DNA of 47,980 nt from Pseudacidovorax intermedius (GCF_001476815.1 NZ_LDSL01000026.1:1-47980); one strand, 5' to 3'; counted from the stretch's first letter, positions 17,464-28,990 are shown. Program-made: numbers and translations. The notes: generated by a model not told the origin, from the sequence alone.

Positions 17464-18210
17464 ATGCGCCGCGCCGACCGCCTGTTCCAGATCGTCCAGT
17501 TGATCCGCGGCCGGCGGCTCACCACCGCCGCCTTCCTGGCGGGGCGGCTGGAGGTGTCCGAGCGCACGGTCTACCGCGACATTGCCGACCTGCAGCACCA
17601 GGGCGTGCCCATCGAGGGCGAGGCCGGCCTGGGCTACCGGCTGGGCAGCGGCTTCGAGCTGCCGCCGCTGATGTTCTCGCAGGACGAGGCCCGGGCCCTG
17701 GTGGCCGCGGCCCGGCTGGCGCAGAGCTGGGTCGATCCGGCCCTGGGTGCGGACATCGACGCCGCGCTGGGCAAGATCCTGTCGGTGCTGCCCGCGGCAG
17801 CGCGGGCGGCCGCCGAATCGCTGGCGCTGTATGCGCCCACCATCGCCATGGACGAGGCCACGCGCGGGCACCTCGGCCTGCTGCGGGAGGCCCTGCAGAC
17901 CCGCCGCAAGCTCTGGCTGGACTACCGCGACGAGCGCGGCGCGCCGAGCGAACGCACGGTTCGGCCGCTGGGCTGCTTCTACTGGGGCAAGGTCTGGACG
18001 CTGGCCGCCTGGTGCGAGCTGCGCGAGGACTTCCGCACCTTCCGCATGGACCGCATCCACGATGCGCGCATGCTCGACGCGCGCTTCCGCGACGAAGCCG
18101 GTCGCACGCTCGCCGACCTGCGGCGGCGCATCGAAGCCAACTGCCCGGAAGGCTTCGGCCCCGCCGGCCCGCGCGTGGGCGCGGCCGAGGGGCTACGCGC
18201 CCAACCCTAG
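17464..18210 (+). CDS. YafY-type HTH/WYL-domain transcriptional regulator
   Basis: The protein (about 248 residues) starts MRRADRLFQIVQLIRGRR. It has an N-terminal DeoR-like winged helix (residues 5-60, LEVSERTVYRDIADLQHQGVPI) and a C-terminal WYL domain (about 135-220, with KLWLDYRDERG and VRPLGCFYWGKVWTLAAWCE). WYL domains sense ligands or nucleic acids. It is the third gene of the VOC-EVE operon, so it probably autoregulates through the palindrome at 16500-16523. Its TAG stop overlaps the convergent dnaB stop in a shared CTAG. An in-frame TTG at 17458 is a less likely start. Confidence 0.88.
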   Translation: MRRADRLFQIVQLIRGRRLTTAAFLAGRLEVSERTVYRDIADLQHQGVPIEGEAGLGYRLGSGFELPPLMFSQDEARALVAAARLAQSWVDPALGADIDAALGKILSVLPAAARAAAESLALYAPTIAMDEATRGHLGLLREALQTRRKLWLDYRDERGAPSERTVRPLGCFYWGKVWTLAAWCELREDFRTFRMDRIHDARMLDARFRDEAGRTLADLRRRIEANCPEGFGPAGPRVGAAEGLRAQP

Positions 18211-19619
18211 TAGTCGTCGCCTCCGAAGCCGCCCGCCAGGTTCTCGAACTTGGTCAGCGGCTTCAGGAAGGCCAGCTTCACCGTCCCGGTCGGGCCGTTC
18301 CGCTGCTTGGCGATGATCACCTCGGCGACGCCGGGCTCCTTGGAGTCCTTGTTGTAGTAGTCGTCGCGGTAGATGAACATGATCACGTCCGCGTCCTGCT
18401 CGATGGCACCGGATTCGCGCAGATCGCTCATCATCGGGCGCTTGTCGGTGCGGCTTTCCACGCCGCGCGACAGCTGCGACAGCGCGATCACCGGGCACTT
18501 GAGTTCCTTGGCCAGCATCTTGAGGCCCCGCGAGATCTCGCCCACCGCCGTCGCGCGGTTCTCGTCGGCCATGCCGCCCGAGACGCTCATCAGTTGCAGG
18601 TAGTCGACCACGATCAGCCCCAGCTGGCCGCACTGGCGCGCCAGGCGCCGGGCATTGGCCCGCAGCTCGCTGGTGGACAAACCGGGCGTCTCGTCGATGT
18701 GCAGCGAGATGTTGCGCAGCTTCTCGATGGCTTCGGTCAGGCGCGGCCATTCCTCGTCGGTCAGCTTGCCGGTGCGCAGGTGGCCCTGGTCGATGCGGCC
18801 GATCGAGCCGACGATACGCACCGCCAGCTGCGAGGCGCCCATTTCCATCGAGAACACCGCCACCGGCAGCCCCTCGTTGAGCGCCACGTGCTCGGCGATG
18901 TTGATGGCCAGCGAGGTCTTGCCCATGGACGGGCGCGCCGCCAGCACGATCATGTCGCCGGCCTGCATGCCCGAGGTCATGCGGTCGAAGTCGTAGAAGC
19001 CGGTCGGCACCCCCGTGATGTCGTTGGGGTTGTCGGCCATCTCGGTCACGCGGTCCAGCAGCTCCACCACCAGCGAGTCCATGCTGTGGAAGCCCTGCTT
19101 GTTGCGCGAGCCCTCTTCGCCGATGTTGAAGATCTTCTGCTCGGCCTCGTCCAGGATCTTGTCCACGGCCTTGCCCTGCGGATTGAAGGCGGCGGTGGAG
19201 ATCTCGTCGGCGGCGGAAATGAGCTTTCGCAGCACCGCCCGCTCGCGCACGATCTCGGCGTAGCGGCGGATGTTGCTCGCGCTCGGCACGAACTGCGCCA
19301 GCGAGTTGAGGTAGGCCAGGCCGCCCATCTCCTCGGACTGGCCGAGGTTCTGCAGGTGCTCGTGCACCGTGATCACGTCGGCCGGCTTGTTGCCGTTGAT
19401 CAGTTGGCCGACGGCGGCAAAGATCAGCTTGTGCTCGTGGCGGTAGAAGTCGCCGTCGGTGAGCAGGTCACCCACGCGGTCCCAGGCGCTGTTGTCCAGC
19501 AGCAGGCCGCCCAGCACGCTGGATTCGGCCTCCACCGAGTTCGGCGGCACGCGCAGCTGGGCCACCTGCCGGTCGCCGGAAGGATCGTTGGGAGCGAAGG
19601 GGGAAAAGACAGCGGACAT
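18207..19619 (-). CDS. dnaB: Replicative DNA helicase DnaB
   Basis: DnaB is the hexameric helicase that unwinds the fork 5'-3'. The 470-residue length is usual, and no intein is present. The N-terminal collar domain begins at VPPNSVEAESSVLGGLLLD. The RecA-like motor has Walker A ARPSMGKTSLAINIAEH, SMEMGASQLAVR, Walker B LIVVDYLQLM, the QLSRGVESR arginine-finger region and DLRESGAIEQDAD. It follows rplI on the same strand with a 198-bp gap that contains a hairpin and DnaA-box-like sequences, so a separate promoter is likely. The 3' end overlaps the WYL gene by 4 nt. Confidence 0.98.
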   Translation of the reverse strand: MSAVFSPFAPNDPSGDRQVAQLRVPPNSVEAESSVLGGLLLDNSAWDRVGDLLTDGDFYRHEHKLIFAAVGQLINGNKPADVITVHEHLQNLGQSEEMGGLAYLNSLAQFVPSASNIRRYAEIVRERAVLRKLISAADEISTAAFNPQGKAVDKILDEAEQKIFNIGEEGSRNKQGFHSMDSLVVELLDRVTEMADNPNDITGVPTGFYDFDRMTSGMQAGDMIVLAARPSMGKTSLAINIAEHVALNEGLPVAVFSMEMGASQLAVRIVGSIGRIDQGHLRTGKLTDEEWPRLTEAIEKLRNISLHIDETPGLSTSELRANARRLARQCGQLGLIVVDYLQLMSVSGGMADENRATAVGEISRGLKMLAKELKCPVIALSQLSRGVESRTDKRPMMSDLRESGAIEQDADVIMFIYRDDYYNKDSKEPGVAEVIIAKQRNGPTGTVKLAFLKPLTKFENLAGGFGGDDY

Positions 19620-19666
19620 GGCGTGCGGTGCAGACAGCGATGCTAGGCCGCCATGGCAGCCGAGTC

Positions 19667-19719
19667 ACGGGATAAGTCTGGGGACAACCCGTGGGTTTGC
19701 GGTGCGCAGGCCGGGATAA
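19667..19719 (-). promoter_or_regulatory. Cluster of three DnaA-box-like 9-mers upstream of dnaB
   Basis: On the minus strand TTATCCCGT (19675..19667), TTGTCCCCA (19687..19679) and TTATCCCGG (19719..19711) lie 48-100 nt upstream of the dnaB start. Against TTATCCACA they match at 6, 7 and 6 positions. GC drift could account for weak matches, so DnaA binding is only inferred. Confidence 0.35.
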
Positions 19720-19739
19720 CCCCGCGGTGCGCCAATGAC

Positions 19740-19761
19740 AAGGCCGCCCGGAGGCGGCCTT
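19740..19761 (-). terminator. GC-rich hairpin after rplI (weak or factor-assisted terminator)
   Basis: AAGGCCGCC (19740-19748) and GGCGGCCTT (19753-19761) form a 9-bp stem with a 4-nt loop, 57 nt after the rplI stop. No T-tract follows on the minus strand. It may only attenuate or protect the 3' end. Confidence 0.5.
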
Positions 19762-19817
19762 GGTTGCGATGGCTGGCGGACCTTCGCCGAGGCGAACGCC
19801 CGCTTACCGAAGCGGGA

Positions 19818-20270
19818 TCAGGCGGTTTCGCCGTAGACCGTGACGGTGATCTCGACGACCACGTCCGTGTGCAGGGCCACGCTCACCGTGGTGTCGCCCA
19901 CGGTCTTGATCGGGCCGTTGGGCAGGCGCACCTGCGACTTGGCCACGTCGTAGCCGGACTTCTTCAGTTCGTCGGCGATGTCGTGGTTGGTCACCGAGCC
20001 GAACAGGCGGCCGTCGACGCCGGCCTTCTGGGTCAGCTTGACGGTGGAGCCGGACAGCTTCTCGCCCTGGGACTGGGCTTCGGCCAGCTTGGCAGCGGCG
20101 GCCTTTTCCAGTTCGGCACGCTTGGCTTCGAATTCGGCCTTGGCCGATTCGGTGGCGCGGCGGGCACGGCCGGTGGGGATCAGGAAGTTGCGGGCGTAAC
20201 CGTCCTTGACCTTGACGATGTCGCCGAGCGCACCGAGGTTGACGATCTTGTCCAGAAGAATGACTTGCAT
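19818..20270 (-). CDS. rplI: 50S ribosomal protein L9
   Basis: L9 is a 150-residue two-domain ribosomal protein. The N-domain [32 protein letters not shown] is the family signature (residues 1-32), then a long connecting helix ([23 protein letters not shown]) and a C-domain ending [17 protein letters not shown]. It is the last gene of the rpsF-priB-rpsR-rplI ribosomal cluster; a GGAAGGA sequence precedes the ATG. Confidence 0.98.
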   Translation of the reverse strand: MQVILLDKIVNLGALGDIVKVKDGYARNFLIPTGRARRATESAKAEFEAKRAELEKAAAAKLAEAQSQGEKLSGSTVKLTQKAGVDGRLFGSVTNHDIADELKKSGYDVAKSQVRLPNGPIKTVGDTTVSVALHTDVVVEITVTVYGETA

Positions 20271-20289
20271 GGGATGGATTCCTTCCGGC

Positions 20290-20571
20290 TCAGACGCGGT
20301 GCTGGTCGCTGTACGGCAGCATCGCGAGGAAGCGGGCGCGCTTGATCGCGGTGTTCAGCTGACGCTGGTAGATGGCGCGGGTGCCGGTCAGGCGCGCGGG
20401 GACGATCTTGCCGTTCTCGCCGACGAAGTCGCGCAGGGTGTCGATGTCCTTGTAGTCGATCTCTTCCACACCGGCGACGGTGAAGCGGCAGAAACGCTTG
20501 CGCTTGAACAGCAGCGACTGGGTGTTGCGCTTCGGACGCTTGTCCTTGTTGAATTTCTTGAACGTGGCCAT
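20290..20571 (-). CDS. rpsR: 30S ribosomal protein S18
   Basis: S18 is a small-subunit platform protein that binds next to S6. It has 93 residues, with the family core [22 protein letters not shown] (residues 25-46) and the C-terminal [28 protein letters not shown]. It lies 21 nt after priB and 19 nt before rplI in the same transcript. Confidence 0.98.
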   Translation of the reverse strand: MATFKKFNKDKRPKRNTQSLLFKRKRFCRFTVAGVEEIDYKDIDTLRDFVGENGKIVPARLTGTRAIYQRQLNTAIKRARFLAMLPYSDQHRV

Positions 20572-20592
20572 TTGAGGGACCTCTGTCGAAAA

Positions 20593-20898
20593 TTAATCTT
20601 GCTGAAAATCCGTGACGTGGAGCACCGGGTGCTTGCCGTTGCGGGGGTTGGCCAGGAAACCCTGGAACCGCCACTGGCTGCCCAGCGCCTGCCGCGCGAG
20701 CCGCTCGGCCACTGCGCCGAAGGCCACTGCCTTGAGTGCCGCCTTCACCTGCCGGGTCTGTCCGGCTTCGTCCTGGGTCGACGCATGGTCGAGCCGCAGG
20801 TCGATGGCCGGGAGCCCGGCCGGGGTGAAACGCAAGGCAGCGATCTCTTCGATGCAGGCCGTCAGGAGCAGGTGGTTGGCCGCCGCGGGCGCAGCCAC
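20593..20898 (-). CDS. priB: Primosomal replication protein N (PriB)
   Basis: PriB is an OB-fold single-stranded-DNA-binding protein of the PriA restart primosome. It has 101 residues, with NHLLLTACIEEIAALRFTPAGLP at the N-terminus and WRFQGFLANPRNGKHPVLHVTDFQQD at the end. The start is GTG at 20898, 1 nt after the rpsF stop; the overlapping ATG at 20900 is in another frame. The rpsF-priB-rpsR order is the classical arrangement. Confidence 0.93.
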   Translation of the reverse strand: MAAPAAANHLLLTACIEEIAALRFTPAGLPAIDLRLDHASTQDEAGQTRQVKAALKAVAFGAVAERLARQALGSQWRFQGFLANPRNGKHPVLHVTDFQQD

Positions 20899-20899
20899 A

Positions 20900-21280
20900 T
20901 CAGTTGCTGCTGTTGTTGGCGGCGTACTCGGCCTGCTGGGCCTTGCGGGCTTCCTCGCGCTCGACGGTCTTCATCATCGAGGACGGGCCGGTGTCGGCCT
21001 TCTTCTTCAGCACGGTCAGGTGGCGCAGCACGGCGTCGTTGAACTTGAAGGCATGCTCCAGTTCGGACATCACGGCCTGGTCGGCCTCGATGTTGACGCA
21101 CAGATAGTGGGCCTTGTTCAGCTTGTTGATCTGGTAGGCCAGCTGGCGGCGGCCCCAGTCTTCGACACGATGCACCTTGCCGTTGCCGGCGGCGATCATG
21201 CCCTTGTAACGCTCCAGCATGGCCGGAACCTGCTCGCTTTGATCCGGATGGATCAGCAGAATGATTTCGTAGTGACGCAT
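20900..21280 (-). CDS. rpsF: 30S ribosomal protein S6
   Basis: S6 binds the central domain of 16S rRNA together with S18. The 126 residues begin [21 protein letters not shown] and include [22 protein letters not shown]; the hydrophilic tail ends [10 protein letters not shown]. The ATG at 21280 has AAGGAG 4 nt upstream. It heads the rpsF-priB-rpsR-rplI operon, with a -10 element and structured leader upstream. Confidence 0.98.
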   Translation of the reverse strand: MRHYEIILLIHPDQSEQVPAMLERYKGMIAAGNGKVHRVEDWGRRQLAYQINKLNKAHYLCVNIEADQAVMSELEHAFKFNDAVLRHLTVLKKKADTGPSSMMKTVEREEARKAQQAEYAANNSSN

Positions 21281-21289
21281 GACACTCCT

Positions 21290-21382
21290 TGGGGGTTTGC
21301 GGACCCGGCGCGCATGCGCGCCCGTCCAGAAAAGCCACCCGCCGCGTCCAGGCGGTGTGGCAAGGGAAAGCCCACGAGTATA
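21290..21382 (-). promoter_or_regulatory. rpsF promoter -10 and palindromic leader
   Basis: TATACT (21382..21377, minus strand) is a good -10; the -35 region is poor. The ~90-nt leader contains a 16-nt perfect palindrome, GGCGCGCATGCGCGCC (21307-21322), flanked by GGAC and GTCC that extend the stem with unpaired GG/CCG bases on the 3' side. A hairpin with a bulged CCG near the rpsF start is the general form of the S6:S18 autoregulatory mRNA site, so this is a candidate for it. Confidence 0.45.
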
Positions 21383-21521
21383 TGCCGAAACGGGCCAGCG
21401 GTGCCAGCGACTCGCCGGTGGCAGCAAAAGCAAAGGGCAGCCCGCGCGAGCAGGCCGCCCATTCCGCTGTGGCACCGCCCCGGTGAAGTGCCGGCGCGGC
21501 CCCCAGGACCTCAGGCTGCGA

Positions 21522-23915
<2,394 letters not shown>

Positions 23916-24117
23916 GGGAAGACTCCGGAGTTTAAAAAGCGGTGCGTTCCATGCAGCGGACGGCCGGGCGCGATCGTTCTTCTTGCTCTGGGTGCGCGGG
24001 GCGACTGCATGGGAAGGGATGCGGATGCGGGCGCGCGGAGGGCGCACGCCGATAATCTGCGGGATTGTAGGCGGCGGTCCGCGCCGCCGCCGCAGGACAG
24101 AAACTACAGGCCGCCCC

Positions 24118-24939
24118 ATGCACAAGCGCACCGTTTTCTTCGTTTCGGACGGCACCGGCATCACCGCCGAGACCTTCGGCAATGCCGTGCTCAACCAGTT
24201 CGAGCTCAAGGCGCGCCACGTGCGCATGCCCTTCACCGACACGGTGGACAAGGCCCACCAGGCGGTGCGCCAGATCAACCACACGGCCGAACTCGAAGGC
24301 TACCGCCCCATCGTCTTCACCACCCTGGCCAACATGGAGGTGCTGGAGGTGATCGAGACCGGCTGCAAGGGCATGCTGCTCGACCTGTTCGGCACCTTCG
24401 TGCGGCCGCTGGAGATCGAGTTGGCGATGAAGTCCAACCACCGCATCGGCCGCTTCTCGGACATCAGCAAGAGCAAGGAATACCACGACCGCATCGCCGC
24501 CATCGACTTCAGCCTGCAGCACGACGACGGCCAGAGCCATGCGGACCTGGAGGCGGCGGACGTGATCCTGGTGGGCGTGAGCCGCAGCGGCAAGACGCCG
24601 ACCTCGCTCTACCTGGCCATGCAGCACGGGCTGAAGGCGGCCAACTATCCGCTGATCCCCGAGGACTTCGACCGCCGGCAACTGCCGCCGGCGCTGATCG
24701 CCTTCCGCAAGAAGATCTTCGGCCTGACCATCCAGCCCGAGCGGCTGGCCGAGATCCGCAACGAGCGGCGGCCCAATTCGCGCTATGCCAGCATCGAGAA
24801 CTGCCGCTACGAGGTGAGCGAGGCCGAGGCCATGATGCGCCGCGCCGGCATCCGCTGGCTGTCGACCACCACCAAGTCCATCGAAGAGATCGCGACCACC
24901 ATCCTGCAGGAACTGCGGCCGGAACGGCTCAATTACTGA
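24118..24939 (+). CDS. ppsR: PEP synthase regulatory protein (kinase/pyrophosphorylase)
   Basis: This bifunctional DUF299 protein inactivates PEP synthase by ADP-dependent phosphorylation and reactivates it by phosphate-dependent dephosphorylation. It has 273 residues, with the N-terminal [19 protein letters not shown], the family block [23 protein letters not shown], and the P-loop [16 protein letters not shown] (about residues 158-173). It is divergent from ppsA across a 202-bp intergenic region. A GATAAT hexamer about 65 nt upstream of the start (in CCGATAATCTG) may be its -10; no convincing -35 is visible. Confidence 0.97.
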   Translation: MHKRTVFFVSDGTGITAETFGNAVLNQFELKARHVRMPFTDTVDKAHQAVRQINHTAELEGYRPIVFTTLANMEVLEVIETGCKGMLLDLFGTFVRPLEIELAMKSNHRIGRFSDISKSKEYHDRIAAIDFSLQHDDGQSHADLEAADVILVGVSRSGKTPTSLYLAMQHGLKAANYPLIPEDFDRRQLPPALIAFRKKIFGLTIQPERLAEIRNERRPNSRYASIENCRYEVSEAEAMMRRAGIRWLSTTTKSIEEIATTILQELRPERLNY

Positions 24940-24950
24940 GGCTGGCCGGC

Positions 24951-25271
24951 TTAGGCAGGAACGTCGCCGCTGCCGGGGCGCTGCGGGCCCTTCTTGAGGT
25001 GCTGCATGAAGGCGCGGAAGTGCGGCGCGAAATCCGCAAAGAGCGGATGGCCGCGGTTCTCCAGCATCACCTCGCTGAACAGCTTGAGGCCGACGGCCAG
25101 CGCATTGGCCGTCTCCGCCGGGAATTCGCCACGCCCGCGCATGCGTTCGGCGATGGCCAGGATGTCGTCGTGGTTGCCGGCCTCGAAGCGCAGCGGCTCG
25201 GCATGGGTGGACGGGTTGCCCCGGGCGTCGGCCAGGTGCTCGACGGTGATTCGGTAGCGGTGCTGCTTCAT
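24951..25271 (-). CDS. DUF3861 domain protein
   Basis: This 106-residue protein has no assigned function. It matches the DUF3861 pattern MKQHRYRITVEHLADARGNP, LRFEAGNHDDILAIAERM and ALAVGLKLFSEVMLENR (residues 1-75), with a basic Pro/Gly tail. It appears soluble and alpha/beta. Its ATG overlaps the stop of the PadR-type regulator (ATGA), so the two are coupled. Its 3' end faces ppsR with an 11-bp gap. Confidence 0.8.
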   Translation of the reverse strand: MKQHRYRITVEHLADARGNPSTHAEPLRFEAGNHDDILAIAERMRGRGEFPAETANALAVGLKLFSEVMLENRGHPLFADFAPHFRAFMQHLKKGPQRPGSGDVPA

Positions 25272-25873
25272 GGTCGTTCTTTCTGTTCTGGCGCCGTTGA
25301 GGCACGTTCCACCTCGACCGCGGCGCGGTCGATGATCTCGGCGAGCCGGCGGACGAGTTCCGTCGCCTCGGCCTCGCCTTCCAGGCGCAGGCGCAGCGCC
25401 ATCTTCAGGTTCTCCATCGCACGCCGGATTTCCGGCAGCCGGCGCGCATGGGCCCGCGCGCGGGCATTCGCCAGGCGCTCACGCACCGCGGCGATGGCCG
25501 CCGCCTGCGCCTCGCGTTCGGCCTGGCCCTGCGGCGTCAGGTGGAAACGCTTGCGGCCACCATCGCTGGCTTCGGAACGGGCCAGGCCCAGATCCTCCAG
25601 CAGCGCGAGCGTCGGATAGACGGTGCCGGGACTGGGGCTGTAGTCGCCCCCCACCCACTCGCCGACCGCCTTGATCAGTTCGTAGCCATGGCTGGGCTGG
25701 GCGGCCAGGGCGTCCAGGATCAGCAGGCGCAAGTCGCCGGGCTCCAGCTGGCGCGAGCGCCGGGCGCCGCCACGGCCTTCGGACGCGCCGCCGTCCAGCA
25801 GACCGCCACCCGGCCGCCTGTGACGCCTGCCACGGCCGCCGGCGTCCGGGTCATCGTTCCATTCATCGTTCAT
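25268..25873 (-). CDS. PadR/YqjI-like transcriptional regulator
   Basis: The 201-residue protein has a PadR winged helix (about residues 45-115: LRLLILDALAAQPSHGYELI, YSPSPGTVYPTLALLEDLGL) and a C-terminal helical dimerisation region (LPEIRRAMENLKMALRLRL, LAEIIDRAAVEVERA). That C-terminal layout resembles E. coli YqjI, a nickel-responsive repressor. YqjI's metal-binding His/Cys-rich N-terminus is replaced here by an Arg/Gly-rich, cysteine-free segment (GGRGRRHRRPGGG), so metal sensing may be lost. It is cotranscribed with the DUF3861 gene and divergent from the RNR gene; a perfect palindrome lies just upstream. Confidence 0.88.
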   Translation of the reverse strand: MNDEWNDDPDAGGRGRRHRRPGGGLLDGGASEGRGGARRSRQLEPGDLRLLILDALAAQPSHGYELIKAVGEWVGGDYSPSPGTVYPTLALLEDLGLARSEASDGGRKRFHLTPQGQAEREAQAAAIAAVRERLANARARAHARRLPEIRRAMENLKMALRLRLEGEAEATELVRRLAEIIDRAAVEVERASTAPEQKERP

Positions 25874-25883
25874 CCAAAACCTT

Positions 25884-25916
25884 CTTTCAAGATGCGTCAA
25901 TGATATATCTTGAAAG
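25884..25916. promoter_or_regulatory. PadR-type operator: 10-bp perfect inverted repeat in the divergent region
   Basis: CTTTCAAGAT (25884-25893) and ATCTTGAAAG (25907-25916) are exact inverted arms with a 13-nt spacer. GATATATC (25902-25909) overlaps the right arm and holds a -10-like TATATC in both directions. The site is 10-43 nt upstream of the padR start, so bound protein would block its promoter. It is 123 nt from the RNR start, so RNR control is possible. Confidence 0.65.
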
Positions 25917-26038
25917 CTCTTTTTATGACTTGCCGCGCAGCGCCTTACCACCAGCAGGGTTTTCCGACAGACTTTTTCACTGGGTTTTTTTACAGTCATC
26001 ACACTTCGTCGACGTCCGCCGTCCATTCAGGAGACACC

Positions 26039-28912
26039 ATGCCGACCCTCCACCGCACCGCCCTCCCCGCCCAGCCGATCAGCCAGGACGTGCTGCGCGA
26101 GAAGTACGCCAAGGGCGACGAGCGCGAGGCCGCCGACGTCTTCCGCCGCGTGGCCCGCGCCCTGGCCGCTGCGGAGGTGCCCGAGCAGCGCGCCACGTGG
26201 GAGGCCGGCTTCCTCGCCGCGCTGGAAGGCGGCTTCATTCCAGCGGGCCGCATCCTCTCGGCCGCCGGCACCACGCTGGAGGCGACGCTGATCAACTGCT
26301 TCGTCCAGCCGGTGGGCGATGCCATCGCGGAGGACGACGACGGCCACCCCGGCATCTACACCGCCCTCACCGAAGCCGCCGAGACCATGCGGCGCGGCGG
26401 CGGCGTGGGTTACGACTTCTCGCGCATCCGGCCCAGGGGCGCGCGCGTGCGCAGCACCCAGTCCAGCGCTTCGGGCCCGGTGAGCTACATGCGGGTGTTC
26501 GACCGCTCCTGCGAGACGGTGGAATCGGCCGGTGCGCGGCGCGGCGCGCAGATGGCCGTGCTGCGCTGCGACCATCCGGACATCGAGGAATTCATCCACG
26601 CCAAGGACGCCGGCGACCTGCGCAACTTCAACCTGTCGGTGGGCATCACCGATGCCTTCATGCAGGCCGTGCAGGCGGACGCCGAGGTCGAGCTGTTGCA
26701 CCGCGCCGAGCCCGGCGACGCGCAGAAGGCGGACGGCGCCCACCCGCGCGGGGACGGCCTGTGGGTCTACCGCCGCGTGCCGGCCCGGGCGCTGTGGGAC
26801 CAGATCATGCGCGCCACCTACGACCATGCCGAGCCGGGCGTGCTCTTCCTGGACCGCATCAACGCCGACAACAACCTCGGCTACTGCGAGGCCATCGCCG
26901 CCACCAACCCCTGCGCCGAGCAGCCGCTGCCGCCTTACGGCTGCTGCTGCCTGGGCTCCATCGACCTGACGCGCTTCGTGCGCCAGCCCTTCGAGGCCGA
27001 CGCCCGCTTCGACGAGGCCGCCTTCGACGCCCTGATTCCCACCTGCGTGCGCATGCTGGACAACGTGCTCGACGTGTCCATCTGGCCGCTGCCGCGCCAG
27101 CGCGAGGAAGCCATGGCCAAGCGCCGCATCGGCCTGGGCTTCACCGGCCTGGGCGATGCGCTCGCCATGCTGGGGCTGCGCTACGACGAGGAGCCGGCCC
27201 GGCAGATGGCCGCCCGCATCGCCGAGCGCCTGCGCGACGGCGCCTATGCCGCCTCCGCCGAGCTGGCCCGGGAACGCGGCGCCTTCGCCCTGTTCAATGC
27301 AGACCTGTACCTGCAGCGCGGCCGGTTCGCCGCCCGCCTGCCGGCCGCGCTGCGCGAGCGCATCCGCCGCCATGGCCTGCGAAATTCGCACCTGCTGTCG
27401 ATCGCGCCCACCGGCACCATCAGCCTGGCCTTCGCCGACAACGCCAGCAACGGCATCGAGCCGCCCTTCAGCTGGACCTACCAGCGCAAGAAGCGCATGG
27501 CCGACGGCACCTTCCGCGAATTCGCCGTGGAGGACCATGCCTGGCGCCTGTTCCGCCACCTGCACGGGCCGGAGGCGCCGCTGCCGCCCGCCTTCGTCAC
27601 GGCGCTGGAGATGAGCGCGCAGTCGCACGCGGCCATGGTGTCGGCGGTGGCACCCTTCGTCGACACCTCCATCAGCAAGACGGTCAACGTGCCGGCCGAC
27701 TATCCCTACGCCGCCTTCCAGGACCTGTACCTGCAGGCCTGGCAGTCCGGCCTGAAGGGCCTGGCCACGTATCGGCCCAATGCCGTGCTGGGCGCCGTGC
27801 TGAGCGTGCCGCAGCCCGCCACCACCCTGCCCGCGCGCGACATCGCCGACCGGCGCCTGGCACTGGAGCGCCTGCCGCGCGAGCCGGTGCTGGCCTCGCT
27901 GCGCTGGCCCGGCCGGCCCGACTTTCCTGCCGGCAACGCGGCCTGGTGCACCATGGTCCGGCATCCGCATGGCCAGTTCGCCCTCTTCGTCGGCGAGGCG
28001 CCGGGCGGTGCCGATGCCGGCCGGCCGCTGCCCTTCGAAGTCTGGGTCAACGGCGCCGAACAGCCGCGCGGCCTGGGCGCGCTGGCCAAGACGCTGTCGA
28101 TGGACCTGCGGGCCCGCGACGCCGAATGGGTGCGCCTCAAGCTCGATGCCCTGGCCACCGTGCAGGAAGAGCGGCCCTTCGACATGCCCTTCCCGCCCCA
28201 CGGCGAGGTGCGCACCTTCCCCGGCGTGGTCGCCGCCACCGCCGCCGTGCTGCGCTGGCGCTGCGAGCAGCTCGGCCTGTGGAACCCGCCCGCGCCGGGC
28301 ACGCCGGTGCTCGACGCCCTGTTCAGCCTGGACGAGCCCCACACCGGCCCCTCCGGCACGCTGGCCTGGGCGGTGGACATCGAGAACCCCGCCACCGGCG
28401 AAGCCTTCACGCTCACGCTCAAGGAAGTGCTGCTGCCCAGCCCGGGCGGCATCACCCACACGCGGCCCTGCGCCCTGGGTTTCTCGGGCAACTATCCGCG
28501 CGCCCTCGACGGCGTGGCACGCGTGCTGTCGCTGGACATGCGCGTGATCGACCCGGCCTGGATCGGCATGAAGCTGCGCAAGCTGCTGAGCTACGCCGAG
28601 CCGCTGGGCCACTTCATGGCCTTCGTGCCCAGCCTGGACCCCAAGGTGCGGCGCCAGCAGACCTGGCCGTCGACCGTGGCCTACCTGGCGCGGCTGGTCA
28701 TCCACCGCTACGCGATGCTGGGCGTGCTGGACGAAGCCGGCTTTCCGATCCAGGAGATGGGCATCCTGGCCGCGCCGGCCGCCGCCGCGCCGGGCCTGCC
28801 GCCGCGCCCCCTGGCCGGCGCCACCTGTCCGGAATGCGGCAACGCCACCCTGATCCGCCGGGACGGGTGCAGCTTCTGCACGGCCTGCGGCTTCACCGGC
28901 CTGTGCGGTTGA
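26039..28912 (+). CDS. Adenosylcobalamin-dependent (class II) ribonucleoside-diphosphate reductase
   Basis: The enzyme reduces ribonucleotides to deoxyribonucleotides without oxygen, using coenzyme B12 as radical source. It has 957 residues. The first redox cysteine is in [12 protein letters not shown], and [16 protein letters not shown] marks the barrel. The active-site cysteine and glutamate are in [21 protein letters not shown], and [13 protein letters not shown] is the phosphate-binding loop. A TSCPD-like region (about 640-860) precedes a C-terminal zinc ribbon, with two CX2C pairs and a terminal LCG holding the reductant cysteines. No N-terminal ATP cone is seen. The ATG at 26039 has AGGAG 5 nt upstream. 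No cobalamin riboswitch is visible. Confidence 0.95.
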   Translation: MPTLHRTALPAQPISQDVLREKYAKGDEREAADVFRRVARALAAAEVPEQRATWEAGFLAALEGGFIPAGRILSAAGTTLEATLINCFVQPVGDAIAEDDDGHPGIYTALTEAAETMRRGGGVGYDFSRIRPRGARVRSTQSSASGPVSYMRVFDRSCETVESAGARRGAQMAVLRCDHPDIEEFIHAKDAGDLRNFNLSVGITDAFMQAVQADAEVELLHRAEPGDAQKADGAHPRGDGLWVYRRVPARALWDQIMRATYDHAEPGVLFLDRINADNNLGYCEAIAATNPCAEQPLPPYGCCCLGSIDLTRFVRQPFEADARFDEAAFDALIPTCVRMLDNVLDVSIWPLPRQREEAMAKRRIGLGFTGLGDALAMLGLRYDEEPARQMAARIAERLRDGAYAASAELARERGAFALFNADLYLQRGRFAARLPAALRERIRRHGLRNSHLLSIAPTGTISLAFADNASNGIEPPFSWTYQRKKRMADGTFREFAVEDHAWRLFRHLHGPEAPLPPAFVTALEMSAQSHAAMVSAVAPFVDTSISKTVNVPADYPYAAFQDLYLQAWQSGLKGLATYRPNAVLGAVLSVPQPATTLPARDIADRRLALERLPREPVLASLRWPGRPDFPAGNAAWCTMVRHPHGQFALFVGEAPGGADAGRPLPFEVWVNGAEQPRGLGALAKTLSMDLRARDAEWVRLKLDALATVQEERPFDMPFPPHGEVRTFPGVVAATAAVLRWRCEQLGLWNPPAPGTPVLDALFSLDEPHTGPSGTLAWAVDIENPATGEAFTLTLKEVLLPSPGGITHTRPCALGFSGNYPRALDGVARVLSLDMRVIDPAWIGMKLRKLLSYAEPLGHFMAFVPSLDPKVRRQQTWPSTVAYLARLVIHRYAMLGVLDEAGFPIQEMGILAAPAAAAPGLPPRPLAGATCPECGNATLIRRDGCSFCTACGFTGLCG

Positions 28913-28990
28913 GCCGGCGCACCGCCACCCGGCCGCCGACCCGCGCCGCGGCGACCGGGCGGGCACCCCCAGCACGGCGACGGCGCCGAT

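Noticed and set aside
25917-26038. Cobalamin riboswitch upstream of the B12-dependent ribonucleotide reductase
   Set aside because: The 122-nt leader has no B12-box-like segment and is too short and T-rich for the class. No NrdR-box pair is recognisable either.
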